This document shows, piece after piece, positions 25,380 to 33,909 of a stretch of DNA of 64,000 nt; position 1 is the stretch's first letter, and every line of letters begins with the position of its first letter. Below the pieces are notes generated by a model, which saw nothing but the letters and a program-made list of their open reading frames with translations, ran no database searches and was not told where the DNA came from. The position numbers and the translations under genes are program-made. Source of the stretch: Thermoactinomyces daqus (lineage in GTDB: Bacteria; Bacillota; Bacilli; Thermoactinomycetales; Thermoactinomycetaceae); assembly GCF_000763315.1 (NCBI RefSeq), contig NZ_JPST01000048.1, positions 1-64,000 on the forward strand. The letters run 5' to 3'.

Positions 25380-27071
25380 ATGGCTGGGACAGAAAGAATT
25401 TGGCTCAAGCATTATCCTCCAGAGGTGCCGGCTAAACTGAATTATCCCGATATCCCCATTACCCGCTTCTTAATTGACGCGGCTAAGGATTTTCCTGATC
25501 GCGATGCAGTTATTTTTTTGGGAAAACGCCTCACTTTCAGTCAGCTGCTCGACCAGGTATACCGCTTTGCAAATGCCTTGAAATCATTGGGGGTTAAAAG
25601 AGGAGAGCGGGTCGGCATCATGCTTCCCAATTCACCCCAGGCGATTATCGCCTATTATGCGACGCTTTTTTTGGGAGCAGTCGTCGTCCAGATCAACCCG
25701 CTCTATATGCGAAAAGAGTTGGAGCATCAATTAAAGGATTCTGGGACCGAAACGATTGTTTGTCTTGATGCCGTCCTGCCGAAGGTCAGGGAAGTAGAAC
25801 CGGTCACTGAACTGAAAAGAATCATTGTGACCGGGATCAAAGATTATCTTCCGTTCCCGAAAAATTGGCTGTTTGCGTTAAAATCAAAAATAGATGGGAC
25901 ATCGGTCAAGGTGGAATACAACGATCACGTTCATTCTTTTGTCAGGCTGCTAAAGAAAGCGCTTCCCAAGCCGGTTGATGCCGTGTACGAGTCGGGGGAC
26001 GACCTGGCCCTGTTGCAATATACCGGCGGAACGACGGGCTTGGCCAAAGGCGCCATGCTGACCCATCGCAATTTGGTCGTCAATTGTTTACAGGCGGAAG
26101 CATGGCTGTACAAAGCGAAAAGGGGAAAGGACAAGATCCTGGGCGCTTTGCCGTTCTTTCATGTCTATGGCATGACGGTGGTGATGAATTTTGCAATTCG
26201 GCTGGCATCCACCATTATTTTGGTGCCCAAGTTTGACAGAGATTTGATTTTGCAATTAATTAACAAATACCGACCTACATATTTTCCCGGGGCACCAACC
26301 ATGTATGTGGGGCTGATCAATCATCCCTCAATTGATCAGTACGATCTGTCGTCGATCGAGGCATGTCTCAGCGGGTCTGCCCCACTGCCGGTCGAAGTGC
26401 AGGAACAGTTTGAAAAGCTGACCGGAGGAAGGCTGCTGGAAGGTTACGGAATGACGGAAACTTCACCTGTGACCCATTCCAATCTCGTCTGGGAACGCGT
26501 GAAAAATTCGACGATCGGGTTGCCATGGCCGGATACGGATGCGCGCATTGTAGATCCCGAGACTGGCGAGGTGCTGCGGCCCGGAGAAGTGGGAGAGTTG
26601 CAAGTGAAAGGGCCTCAGGTGATGAAAGGATATTGGAACCGGCCGGAAGAGACAAAGCAAGTATTGAAAGACGGCTGGTTAAGCACGGGAGATATCGGGC
26701 GCATGGATGAAGACGGCTACTTTTATATTATCGACCGGAAGAAGGATACGATCATTGCCGGCGGCTTCAATATCTATCCGCGCGAAGTGGAGGAAATCCT
26801 GTTTGAGCATCCGGCGATTGAAGAGGCGTCGGTTGTCGGTGTGCCCGACCCGTATCGGGGGGAGACGGTGAAAGCTTTCATCGTGCTGAAAAAAGGACAG
26901 CAGGTGACGGAAGATGAGCTGAACCAGTTTTGCCGGGCCCGACTTGCCAGTTACAAGGTTCCGCGTTTGTATGAATTCCGCGATGAACTGCCCAAATCTT
27001 CCGTTGGCAAAGTATTGCGCCGCGTTTTGGTTGAAGAGGAAAAAGTGAAGTTGCAACAAAAAGCGCAGTAA
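25380..27071 (+). CDS. lcfA: Long-chain fatty-acid-CoA ligase
   Basis: 563-residue acyl-CoA synthetase that activates fatty acids with ATP and CoA for beta-oxidation. Adenylate-forming motifs: LLQYTGGTTGLAKGAMLTH (P-loop), EGYGMTETSPV, STGDIGRMDEDGYFYIIDR and KSSVGKVLRR with the catalytic Lys. AAAGGAGGG lies seven bases before the ATG at 25380, so the ATG at 25347 inside the operator is not used. The operator before it and fadR behind it indicate FadR repression relieved by acyl-CoA. Confidence 0.95.
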   Translation: MAGTERIWLKHYPPEVPAKLNYPDIPITRFLIDAAKDFPDRDAVIFLGKRLTFSQLLDQVYRFANALKSLGVKRGERVGIMLPNSPQAIIAYYATLFLGAVVVQINPLYMRKELEHQLKDSGTETIVCLDAVLPKVREVEPVTELKRIIVTGIKDYLPFPKNWLFALKSKIDGTSVKVEYNDHVHSFVRLLKKALPKPVDAVYESGDDLALLQYTGGTTGLAKGAMLTHRNLVVNCLQAEAWLYKAKRGKDKILGALPFFHVYGMTVVMNFAIRLASTIILVPKFDRDLILQLINKYRPTYFPGAPTMYVGLINHPSIDQYDLSSIEACLSGSAPLPVEVQEQFEKLTGGRLLEGYGMTETSPVTHSNLVWERVKNSTIGLPWPDTDARIVDPETGEVLRPGEVGELQVKGPQVMKGYWNRPEETKQVLKDGWLSTGDIGRMDEDGYFYIIDRKKDTIIAGGFNIYPREVEEILFEHPAIEEASVVGVPDPYRGETVKAFIVLKKGQQVTEDELNQFCRARLASYKVPRLYEFRDELPKSSVGKVLRRVLVEEEKVKLQQKAQ

Positions 27072-27142
27072 TTCCAGAAAATGCCAGAAGGAAAAGTCAA
27101 ATAATACGTTTAATTATAACCTGTAAAATGTGTATAAATGCA

Positions 27143-27171
27143 TTGACAATTGAGAAGTATTAACCTAAACT
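27143..27171 (+). promoter_or_regulatory. SigA promoter of fadR-etfBA
   Basis: TTGACA (27143-27148), 17-bp spacer, TAAACT (27166-27171). The start of transcription would fall inside the FadR operator. Confidence 0.75.
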
Positions 27172-27176
27172 TAAAT

Positions 27177-27194
27177 TGAATGAATAGTCATTCA
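27177..27194. promoter_or_regulatory. FadR operator upstream of fadR
   Basis: TGAATGAATAGTCATTCA matches the Bacillus FadR consensus at every defined position and covers the expected +1, implying autorepression. Confidence 0.9.
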
Positions 27195-27221
27195 TCGTAA
27201 AATACTGAGAGGATTTGAGCC

Positions 27222-27806
27222 ATGGCTAAACGGACCGGAGAAAAGTATGAAGCGATCATTGAGGCTGCCATTCGCGTGATCGCGAAATATGGCTATCACA
27301 ATGCACAGGTGTCAAAGATCGCCCGTGAAGCCAAGGTGGCAGACGGTACCATTTACTTATACTTTGAAAACAAAGATGATGTACTGATCTCTTTGTTCAG
27401 TGAAAAAATGGGTTCTTTCATCACCAAGGTTGAAGAGGAGCTCAAACAGATTAAATCCCCCTCAGATCAGCTCTATAAACTGATTCAACTTCATTTTCAG
27501 CATTTGGAGCGGGATCATGAGCTCGCCCTTGTCACCCAGATCGAATTGAGGCAGTCCAATCCTGAAGTGCGCAAGGGGATTGGGGAGATCTTGAAAAGGT
27601 ATTTGAATGTGATTGACCAGATCATCGAGCGTGGTATCGAAACAGGCATTTTCCGCAGCGATCTCGATGTGCGCATCACAAGGAAAATGATTTTCGGGAC
27701 GTTGGATGAGACGGTGACATCATGGATTATGAACAACCATAAATACAGTTTGCTCGATCAAGTGGATGAGATTCACCGTTTGTTCATCTCTGGTATGGGG
27801 GATTAA
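27222..27806 (+). CDS. fadR: TetR-family fatty acid degradation repressor FadR
   Basis: 194-residue TetR regulator. The N-terminal HTH has AIRVIAKYGYHNAQVSKIAR and VADGTIYLYFENKDD; the ligand domain contains LVTQIELRQSNPEVR and MIFGTLDETVTSWIMN, both close to Bacillus subtilis FadR (YsiA). It binds the two 18-bp operators seen here and is released by long-chain acyl-CoA in the studied homolog. In Bacillus fadB follows; here etfB follows directly after 36 nt. Confidence 0.95.
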   Translation: MAKRTGEKYEAIIEAAIRVIAKYGYHNAQVSKIAREAKVADGTIYLYFENKDDVLISLFSEKMGSFITKVEEELKQIKSPSDQLYKLIQLHFQHLERDHELALVTQIELRQSNPEVRKGIGEILKRYLNVIDQIIERGIETGIFRSDLDVRITRKMIFGTLDETVTSWIMNNHKYSLLDQVDEIHRLFISGMGD

Positions 27807-27842
27807 AGAAAATCTTCGCGTAAGGTTAGGGGGAGAGTAACC

Positions 27843-28622
27843 ATGAACATCCTTGTTTGCCTCAAACAGACTTTTGACACCGAAGAGCGCATTACCATTG
27901 AGAATGGCCGCATCAGCGAAGACGGGGTGGAGTTTGTCATCAACCCTTATGATGAATATGCCGTGGAAGAAGCCATTCGCCTCAAGGAGAAGCACGGCGG
28001 CGAGGTGACGGTGATCACGATCGGGCCGGAGCGCGCGGAACAAGCTTTGCGCACGGCGATGGCGATGGGTGCTGACAAAGGGGTGATCGTGGACATCGAA
28101 GAATTGGAAGAAGAGCCGGATGAACATACCATTGCAAAAATCCTGGCTGCCACCATCAAGGAAGAGGATCTCGCCTTCGATATTATCCTGTGCGGTTATA
28201 TGGCCGTGGATGACGGCTCGGCACAAGTGGGGCCGCGTTTGGCAGAGCTTTTGGAAATCCCCCATATTTCCACTATTACCAAGCTGGATATCGATGGGAA
28301 CAAAGTGTCGGTGGAAAAAGATGTGGAGGGGGATGTCGAGCTGATTGACTCCAGTCTTCCGATCCTGGTCACGGCCCAACAGGGGCTGAACGACCCGCGT
28401 TATCCTTCGCTTCCGGGTATTATGAAAGCAAAAAAGAAACCGCTTACGCGCTTGGAATTGGATGATCTCGATCTGGACGAAGAAGAGATCGCTGCCAAAA
28501 CGGAAACGATCGATGTCTTCCTTCCGCCGAAAAAACAAGCGGGGAAAATCCTGCAAGGGGATATTAAAGACCAAGCAAAAGAACTGGTTCAACTGCTTAG
28601 GAACGAAGCGAAAGTGATTTAA
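27843..28622 (+). CDS. etfB: Electron transfer flavoprotein beta subunit
   Basis: 259-residue FixA/EtfB protein that with EtfA takes electrons from acyl-CoA dehydrogenases. MNILVCLKQTFDTEERITIE at the N-terminus and the loop AMGADKGVIV plus DDGSAQVGPRLAELL near the AMP site are typical. The ribosome-binding site is AGGGGGAG. It lies in the fadR transcript and is therefore probably FadR-controlled. Confidence 0.95.
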   Translation: MNILVCLKQTFDTEERITIENGRISEDGVEFVINPYDEYAVEEAIRLKEKHGGEVTVITIGPERAEQALRTAMAMGADKGVIVDIEELEEEPDEHTIAKILAATIKEEDLAFDIILCGYMAVDDGSAQVGPRLAELLEIPHISTITKLDIDGNKVSVEKDVEGDVELIDSSLPILVTAQQGLNDPRYPSLPGIMKAKKKPLTRLELDDLDLDEEEIAAKTETIDVFLPPKKQAGKILQGDIKDQAKELVQLLRNEAKVI

Positions 28623-28642
28623 CAGCGAGGGGGAACGAATTC

Positions 28643-29626
28643 ATGAGCAGAAACGTACTTGTGTTGGCCGATGTCCGCGATGGCAAATTGCGCAACGTGA
28701 GTCTGGAATCCCTGGCGGCAGCCCGTAAAGTGGCAGAAGGAGGGAGCGTGACAGCCGCCGTGTTTGGCAGCTTTGCCAAAGACCTGGTTGATCCGCTTGC
28801 CGAGCATGGGGCTGACAAAGTACTCGTCGTTACCAATCATGAATTGGATCAGTATACGACCGATGGTTATTTCGCCGCCTTTAAAAAGGTGATTGAACAT
28901 ATAAACCCGGATGTGATCTTCACCGGGCATACCGCCGTCGGCAAAGATCTGTCCCCGCGAATTGCGGCACGCTTGGGATTGGGGCTTGTTTCCGACGTGA
29001 CCAGAGTTGAGCTTGAAGAAGGACGAATCGTCTTTACCCGGCCGATCTATGCCGGAAAAGCGTTTGTGAAGAAAGTGTTCAAAGAAGGTACGGTTTTTGC
29101 CACGCTTCGGCCCAACAATATTGAAAAGGGAGAAGCGGATTCAGGGCGCAAGGCCAACGTTGAGGAATTGCGAGTAGATGTACCGGCTGATCTCTTGCGC
29201 ACCATTGTAAAAGATGTGGTTAAAAAATCGACTGACGGAGTCGATCTTTCCGAAGCGAGAATCATTGTTTCCGGCGGGCGCGGTGTCAAAAGCGCAGACG
29301 GTTTCAAGCCGCTGGAGGAATTGGCCAGCCTTCTCGGAGGTGCTGTCGGGGCTTCGCGCGGTGCCTGCGATTCCGGTTATTGTGATTATGCCCTGCAGAT
29401 CGGGCAGACCGGGAAAGTGGTTACACCTGATTTGTACATTGCATGCGGAATTTCCGGGGCGATTCAGCATCTGGCGGGCATGTCAAACTCCAAAGTGATC
29501 GTGGCCATCAACAAAGATCCGGAAGCACCGATATTCCAGGTGGCTGATTACGGGATCGTCGGCGATTTGTTTGAAGTGGTCCCTCTGTTGACAGAGGAGT
29601 TTAAAAAACTGCTCGCCCAGAATTAA
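28643..29626 (+). CDS. etfA: Electron transfer flavoprotein alpha subunit
   Basis: 327-residue FAD-carrying subunit. The C-terminal FAD domain has SGGRGVKSADGFKPLEELA, GAVGASRGACDSGYCDYALQ, QIGQTGKVVTPDLYIACGIS and ISGAIQHLAGM; the two cysteines in CDSGYCDY also occur in Bacillus EtfA. It follows etfB by 20 nt with a GAGGGGG site. A hairpin terminator lies behind the stop. Confidence 0.95.
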   Translation: MSRNVLVLADVRDGKLRNVSLESLAAARKVAEGGSVTAAVFGSFAKDLVDPLAEHGADKVLVVTNHELDQYTTDGYFAAFKKVIEHINPDVIFTGHTAVGKDLSPRIAARLGLGLVSDVTRVELEEGRIVFTRPIYAGKAFVKKVFKEGTVFATLRPNNIEKGEADSGRKANVEELRVDVPADLLRTIVKDVVKKSTDGVDLSEARIIVSGGRGVKSADGFKPLEELASLLGGAVGASRGACDSGYCDYALQIGQTGKVVTPDLYIACGISGAIQHLAGMSNSKVIVAINKDPEAPIFQVADYGIVGDLFEVVPLLTEEFKKLLAQN

Positions 29627-29653
29627 AAATCATCAGCAATCATTCGCAAGCTG

Positions 29654-29680
29654 GAGCACAATATGATTATTGTGCTCTTT
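29654..29680 (+). terminator. Terminator after etfA
   Basis: Perfect 10-bp stem GAGCACAATA / TATTGTGCTC with a TGAT loop, but only three T behind it. Confidence 0.6.
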
Positions 29681-29705
29681 GCTGTATTGTCACCGTCTGG
29701 AATGG

Positions 29706-29735
29706 TTGTAACTTTTTTTTTTCAAGTGGTATACT
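29706..29735 (+). promoter_or_regulatory. SigA promoter of trxA
   Basis: TTGTAA (29706-29711), 18-bp T-rich spacer, TATACT (29730-29735). Confidence 0.7.
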
Positions 29736-29807
29736 ATCTCTGTAGAACAGTCTATATGGCTTGTTCGGTTTGCAGGTTTGCAACAGATTATGAGGAGGAT
29801 TTTTCAA

Positions 29808-30131
29808 ATGGCTATTGTAGAAATTACAGATCAAACTTTTAATAAAGAAGTCGAATCTGCTGATGCCGGTTCGGTATTGGTCGATTTTTGGGCACCATGG
29901 TGCGGTCCGTGCCGCATGTTGGCTCCGATCCTGGAAGAAGTGGACGGTGAAATGGGCGATCAGGTGAAAATCGTAAAAGTGAATGTGGATAACAGCCCGG
30001 AAACAGCCGGCAAGTTCGGGGTAATGAGCATTCCGACCCTGATGCTCTTCAAAAACGGCGAAATGGTTTCCAAAGCCGTCGGGCTGCAACCGAAAGAACA
30101 ACTGGTTGCCTGGATTAAAGAGCACATCTAA
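29808..30131 (+). CDS. trxA: Thioredoxin
   Basis: 107-residue cytosolic thioredoxin with active site WAPWCGPCRM and cis-Pro loop MSIPTLMLFKNGE. ATG 29808 is chosen because GAGGAGG stands before it and it gives the standard length; an ATG at 29778 would add ten atypical residues. It is the general disulfide reductase, recycled by thioredoxin reductase elsewhere. The order etfA-trxA-uvrC is that of Bacillus, but here a broken membrane gene sits between trxA and uvrC. Confidence 0.96.
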   Translation: MAIVEITDQTFNKEVESADAGSVLVDFWAPWCGPCRMLAPILEEVDGEMGDQVKIVKVNVDNSPETAGKFGVMSIPTLMLFKNGEMVSKAVGLQPKEQLVAWIKEHI

Positions 30132-30156
30132 ACCGGAACAAAAGCGATTTATAAGA

Positions 30157-30190
30157 AAAAATGCCACCAGAGCCAAGCTGGTGGCATTTT
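30157..30190. terminator. Bidirectional terminator after trxA
   Basis: AAAATGCCACCAG, loop AGCCAAG, CTGGTGGCATTTT; serves trxA and the converging membrane protein gene. Confidence 0.9.
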
Positions 30191-30191
30191 A

Positions 30192-31179
30192 CTATTCATC
30201 GTCTTTGCGCTCGGTTGACGGGGAATCCGGATCAGATTTCTTAATGGAAAAGGAAACATCCGCATCGTCTGTTGCCGGGGCGGCAGGTTCGGCCTCCACA
30301 TTGACAATCAATGGGCGCAAATATTTATGATATCGATAGGCGATCATCAAAGTGATGATCATCATGATGAACGGAGTGATTGCGATCTGGAGCAGGAACT
30401 GAATCAGCTCCATCACAGCGAGCACACCCTGATTTCCCGAATTTCCGAGAAAGACGAAGACAAAGCTGACCAGTAAGTAAACAACCACGATTGCAACAGT
30501 CAACAACATGGCGAAGAAGAAACTTCCAAACACCCGGCCGAACGCTTTGGTGAAAAGCCGGAAGGATTTTTTGAGTGATAAGATCATCAGTATCTTCGCT
30601 GATCAGAATATAGGGAGCATGCATGAAGGCCAGGCCCAAAATGAAGAAACCGATCAGTCCGATCAGAATCAATAATGCGCCGATGACAGGCGAATTCATC
30701 CCGGCTGCGATAATTCCGATTAACAGCAGCAAGCCTGGCACGAGATATGCTAAACTAGACAAGAGGTATACGAGAAAGGCTTTCAGCATGTATTTGAAGC
30801 CTTTGCTGAAATATGTAGAGATGTCTGATTTGTTTTCCGCGACAGCCTGGACGGCGACGCTGATCGACCCGGCGTTTTGAAATGCTTCGAGAAGCAAGTA
30901 CAAAATCCCGCCGATGAGCAGAAACAGGAGCAGGATCAATAACGTGCCGGACGAGAAAAAGGAATCGAGCATCGGGATGATCTCGTCACCGGTCATGGTG
31001 TCCAGACTGATTCCCGATGGCAGTGATCCGACCAGGAGAGCACCGCCGACAATCATGAGCGCAAAGAAGAAGAGAACAAAAATAAAGGCTCCAACAATGC
31101 CGACCGCAAGCGATCCGACCAGGTTGGAGAGCCATACTTTGACTCCGTGCTGACGCAGAATATCGGAAAAACGTAACAC
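30192..31179 (-). pseudogene. Multi-pass membrane protein interrupted by a frameshift
   Basis: Two overlapping minus-strand frames make one protein of about 328 residues. The first (GTG at 31179 behind AAAGGAGG, to about 30590) holds several membrane helices ending APYILISEDTDD; the second (about 30587 to 30192) resumes with KKSFRLFTKAFGRVFGSFFF, two more hydrophobic helices and an acidic tail. Removing one base restores continuity; the A6 run (T6 on the plus strand, near 30568-30573) is the likely site. The pattern APYIL...SLKKSF with glycerophosphodiesterase-like membrane domains suggests a DUF-type transporter-like family, not named here. Real decay, phase variation and a homopolymer sequencing error cannot be told apart. 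Confidence 0.75.
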
Positions 31180-31284
31180 GAAGAAAATTCCTCCTTTAGT
31201 TAAGATAAGATAAATATACCATGTTTGCATATCTAGATAACCAATAATATTTTAAAGTTTTTTATATGTTGAAAGAGGGGTATC

Positions 31285-33060
31285 ATGGGACTGATTCAGG
31301 ATAAGCTGGCTCTTTTGCCCGAGCAACCGGGATGCTACCTGATGAAAAATAAAGATGGGGAAATTATTTATGTCGGCAAGGCAAAGAGCTTGAAAAACCG
31401 GGTTCGTTCTTACTTTACCGGCAGTCATGACGGAAAAACGCAACGATTGGTCATGGATATCGCCGATTTTGAATATATCGTGACCGGCAGCCCTCTGGAA
31501 GCTCTCATCTTGGAGTGCAATCTGATCAAGAAGCACCGGCCGCGTTACAATATCATGCTGAAGGATGACAAGTCTTACCCTTACCTGCGCCTGACCAAGG
31601 AGCGTCACCCGCGCCTGGAAGTGACGCGAAATCTGAAGAAAGACGGTTCACGGTATTTTGGCCCTTATCCCCATGCAGGGGCGGCGCAGCACACCAAAAA
31701 ATTACTTGATCGCTTGTTTCCGCTCAGAAAGTGCAAAACGATTCCCAAACGCGTTTGTTTGTATTACCATATGGGGCAATGCTTGGCTCCCTGTGAATTT
31801 GAAGTGAATAAAGAGGAGTATGAAGCGATCACTCAAAAGATTACCCGCTTTTTGAACGGCGGTTATCCGGAACTGAAGCGGGAGCTGAAGAAAAAGATGG
31901 AAGAAGCAGCCGAAAGGCTGGAGTTTGAGCGGGCCAAAGAGTACCGGGATCTGCTCCGGGATATTGAGGCGACGATGGAGAAGCAAAACATTGTCTTTCA
32001 GGATCAAATTGATCGTGACGTGTTTGGTTATGCGGCCGAAAAGGGGCTTATGTGTGTTCAGGTCTTTTTCGTGCGCCAGGGGAAATTGATCGAGCGCGAA
32101 GTTTCCATTTTCCCTCACCATCAAGAGCCGGAAGAGGATTTTTTGACGTTTGTCGCCCAGTTTTACCACGAAATGCCCGGCCTGCCGAAGGAGATTCACC
32201 TGCCACAGGGAATCGATCTCGAACTGTTACAGGGTCTTTTGCCCGAGGTTCACGTGCAGATTCCGCAGCGCGGGGTGAAGGCAAATCTGGTGAACATGGC
32301 GATGGAAAATGCACGGATCGCTCTCAAGGAGCGGTTCCAACTGATGGAAAGAGACGAAGAGAAAACCGTCCGCGCCCTGGAGAATTTGGCAGAAGTTCTT
32401 GGCATCGGATTGCCGCGCCGCATTGAAGCTTTTGACAACTCCAACATTCAGGGAACCGATCCCGTTTCAGCGATGGTGTGCTTCATTGACGGAAAACCGG
32501 CGAAAAAGGAGTACCGAAAGTTTAAAATCCGCACAGTCGACCAGCCGGATGATGTGAAAACGATGCGGGAAGTGATCCGGCGGCGCTATACCCGCGTGTT
32601 GAAGGAAAATCTTCCGTTGCCGGATCTGATTCTGGTCGATGGCGGAAAGGGACAGATCAACGCGGCGCGTGATGTGCTTGAAAACGAGCTCGGCCTTTAT
32701 ATTCCGTTGGCCGGTATGGTAAAAGACGACAAACACCGGACGGCGGGGCTAATCGCCGGGGATCCGCCGCAAAATGTGAATTTAAAGCGGGGGAGTCAAG
32801 AATTTTATCTGATCGGGCGCATTCAGGAAGAGGTTCACCGCTTTGCCATCACCTTCCACCGGCAGACGAGGGGGAAACACCTGCTCGAATCGGCACTGGA
32901 CAAGATTCCCGGAATTGGGCCCAAGCGGAAGCAGCAACTGTATCGTCATTTTGGCTCCATCGCTAAAATGAGGGAAGCATCCGTCGAGGAGTTTCGCAAA
33001 GCGGGAATCGGGGATAAGCTGGCGCATACGATCAAGGAATCACTGCGCAATACAGAGTAA
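31285..33060 (+). CDS. uvrC: Excinuclease ABC subunit C
   Basis: 591-residue dual-incision nuclease of nucleotide excision repair. N-terminal GIY-YIG domain ([20 protein letters not shown]), a central UvrBC-interaction motif (about 200-235), the RNase H-like endonuclease with [20 protein letters not shown] and [14 protein letters not shown], and C-terminal helix-hairpin-helix motifs ([20 protein letters not shown]). GAGGGG precedes the ATG. No LexA-type operator was seen upstream. Confidence 0.97.
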   Translation: MGLIQDKLALLPEQPGCYLMKNKDGEIIYVGKAKSLKNRVRSYFTGSHDGKTQRLVMDIADFEYIVTGSPLEALILECNLIKKHRPRYNIMLKDDKSYPYLRLTKERHPRLEVTRNLKKDGSRYFGPYPHAGAAQHTKKLLDRLFPLRKCKTIPKRVCLYYHMGQCLAPCEFEVNKEEYEAITQKITRFLNGGYPELKRELKKKMEEAAERLEFERAKEYRDLLRDIEATMEKQNIVFQDQIDRDVFGYAAEKGLMCVQVFFVRQGKLIEREVSIFPHHQEPEEDFLTFVAQFYHEMPGLPKEIHLPQGIDLELLQGLLPEVHVQIPQRGVKANLVNMAMENARIALKERFQLMERDEEKTVRALENLAEVLGIGLPRRIEAFDNSNIQGTDPVSAMVCFIDGKPAKKEYRKFKIRTVDQPDDVKTMREVIRRRYTRVLKENLPLPDLILVDGGKGQINAARDVLENELGLYIPLAGMVKDDKHRTAGLIAGDPPQNVNLKRGSQEFYLIGRIQEEVHRFAITFHRQTRGKHLLESALDKIPGIGPKRKQQLYRHFGSIAKMREASVEEFRKAGIGDKLAHTIKESLRNTE

Positions 33061-33061
33061 C

Positions 33062-33096
33062 CTGCTCTTTGCATCGCAAGGGGCGGGACTTTTTTA
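33062..33096 (+). terminator. Terminator of uvrC
   Basis: Eleven-pair stem CTGCTCTTTGC / GCAAGGGGCGG (with G-U pairs), loop ATC, then ACTTTTTT. Confidence 0.8.
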
Positions 33097-33207
33097 TTTC
33101 AAACATTTTATGATTATTTTTTTGATAACTTGTATCATTTTTACATTTGCTATATCTTTTTTTTAGGGGATCAATTTCAATTTCTGAAACTTTTTCCTTT
33201 TGCCCGC

Positions 33208-33216
33208 TGGTATAAT
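33208..33216 (+). promoter_or_regulatory. Extended -10 promoter of the DnaD-like gene
   Basis: TGGTATAAT, an extended -10, 31 nt before the ATG; no matching -35. Confidence 0.55.
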
Positions 33217-33246
33217 AGAATTAAACCATTTTGCCGGGAGGTTGCC

Positions 33247-33738
33247 ATGACAGGATCAGATAAGCAGCTACATAAACTGGAGACGATGGATCCGCTTGAA
33301 TTTTTGGGCCAGTTCACAGGCGGACAGCCTGTTGCCAAACCGCTGGGCCAGTTGGTTTATGACCTGAAAAAAAATTATGCTTTCTCCAATGGTGTGATCA
33401 ATGCTTTGTTTCAGGTATGCCTGGAGGAAAATGATTATAAAATCGTTCGTTCCCATGTGATGAACATGGCAGAGCGGCTGGGGACGGCAATGGTGCGAAC
33501 CGCGCAGGATGTTTTTGCTTATCTGCAGGCAGATTCCAGGCAAAGCAAAACCGGGAACAGACAGAAAACGCGAAATTTCGACAGTTTTAACTCTGAATAT
33601 GTGGAGACCAATATCGCCCTGATTGCCAGACAACTTCATGAAGTGCGCCAGGAAGTGAATATCCGGTTCCAGCAGATTCAAAAACAGCTGGACCGCATCG
33701 AAAGCCAGTTGGGGCAATTGACAGATTTGTTTAAATAA
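33247..33738 (+). CDS. DnaD/DnaB_2-like helical protein
   Basis: 163 residues. The middle (about 35-95: LVYDLKKNYAFSNGVINALF, then ENDYKIVRSHVMNMAERL) resembles the DnaD/DnaB C-terminal domain of primosome proteins, with the pattern of a hydrophobic helix followed by a tail that could contact DNA. The C-terminus is a coiled coil (QQIQKQLDRIESQLGQL). GGGAGG precedes ATG 33247. Monocistronic, between a promoter and a terminator. A link to replication is inferred from weak domain resemblance only. Confidence 0.55.
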   Translation: MTGSDKQLHKLETMDPLEFLGQFTGGQPVAKPLGQLVYDLKKNYAFSNGVINALFQVCLEENDYKIVRSHVMNMAERLGTAMVRTAQDVFAYLQADSRQSKTGNRQKTRNFDSFNSEYVETNIALIARQLHEVRQEVNIRFQQIQKQLDRIESQLGQLTDLFK

Positions 33739-33756
33739 CGGAAAGCCAAATCCAAC

Positions 33757-33792
33757 GATCGTTATGTTCAACTTTGCATAGCGGTCTTTTTT
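33757..33792 (+). terminator. Terminator of the DnaD-like gene
   Basis: GATCGTTATG / CATAGCGGTC stem with G-U pairs, then TTTTTT. Confidence 0.7.
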
Positions 33793-33909
33793 GCTTTATG
33801 GAGAGGGTTGCCCAGGCGAAGGTTTTTTTTGCTTTTTGCAGAACGCCATAAGAGGATATAGAAATTTTCTATCTTGAACTCATCGACTATGCAGGAAAGG
33901 AAGGAAAGA

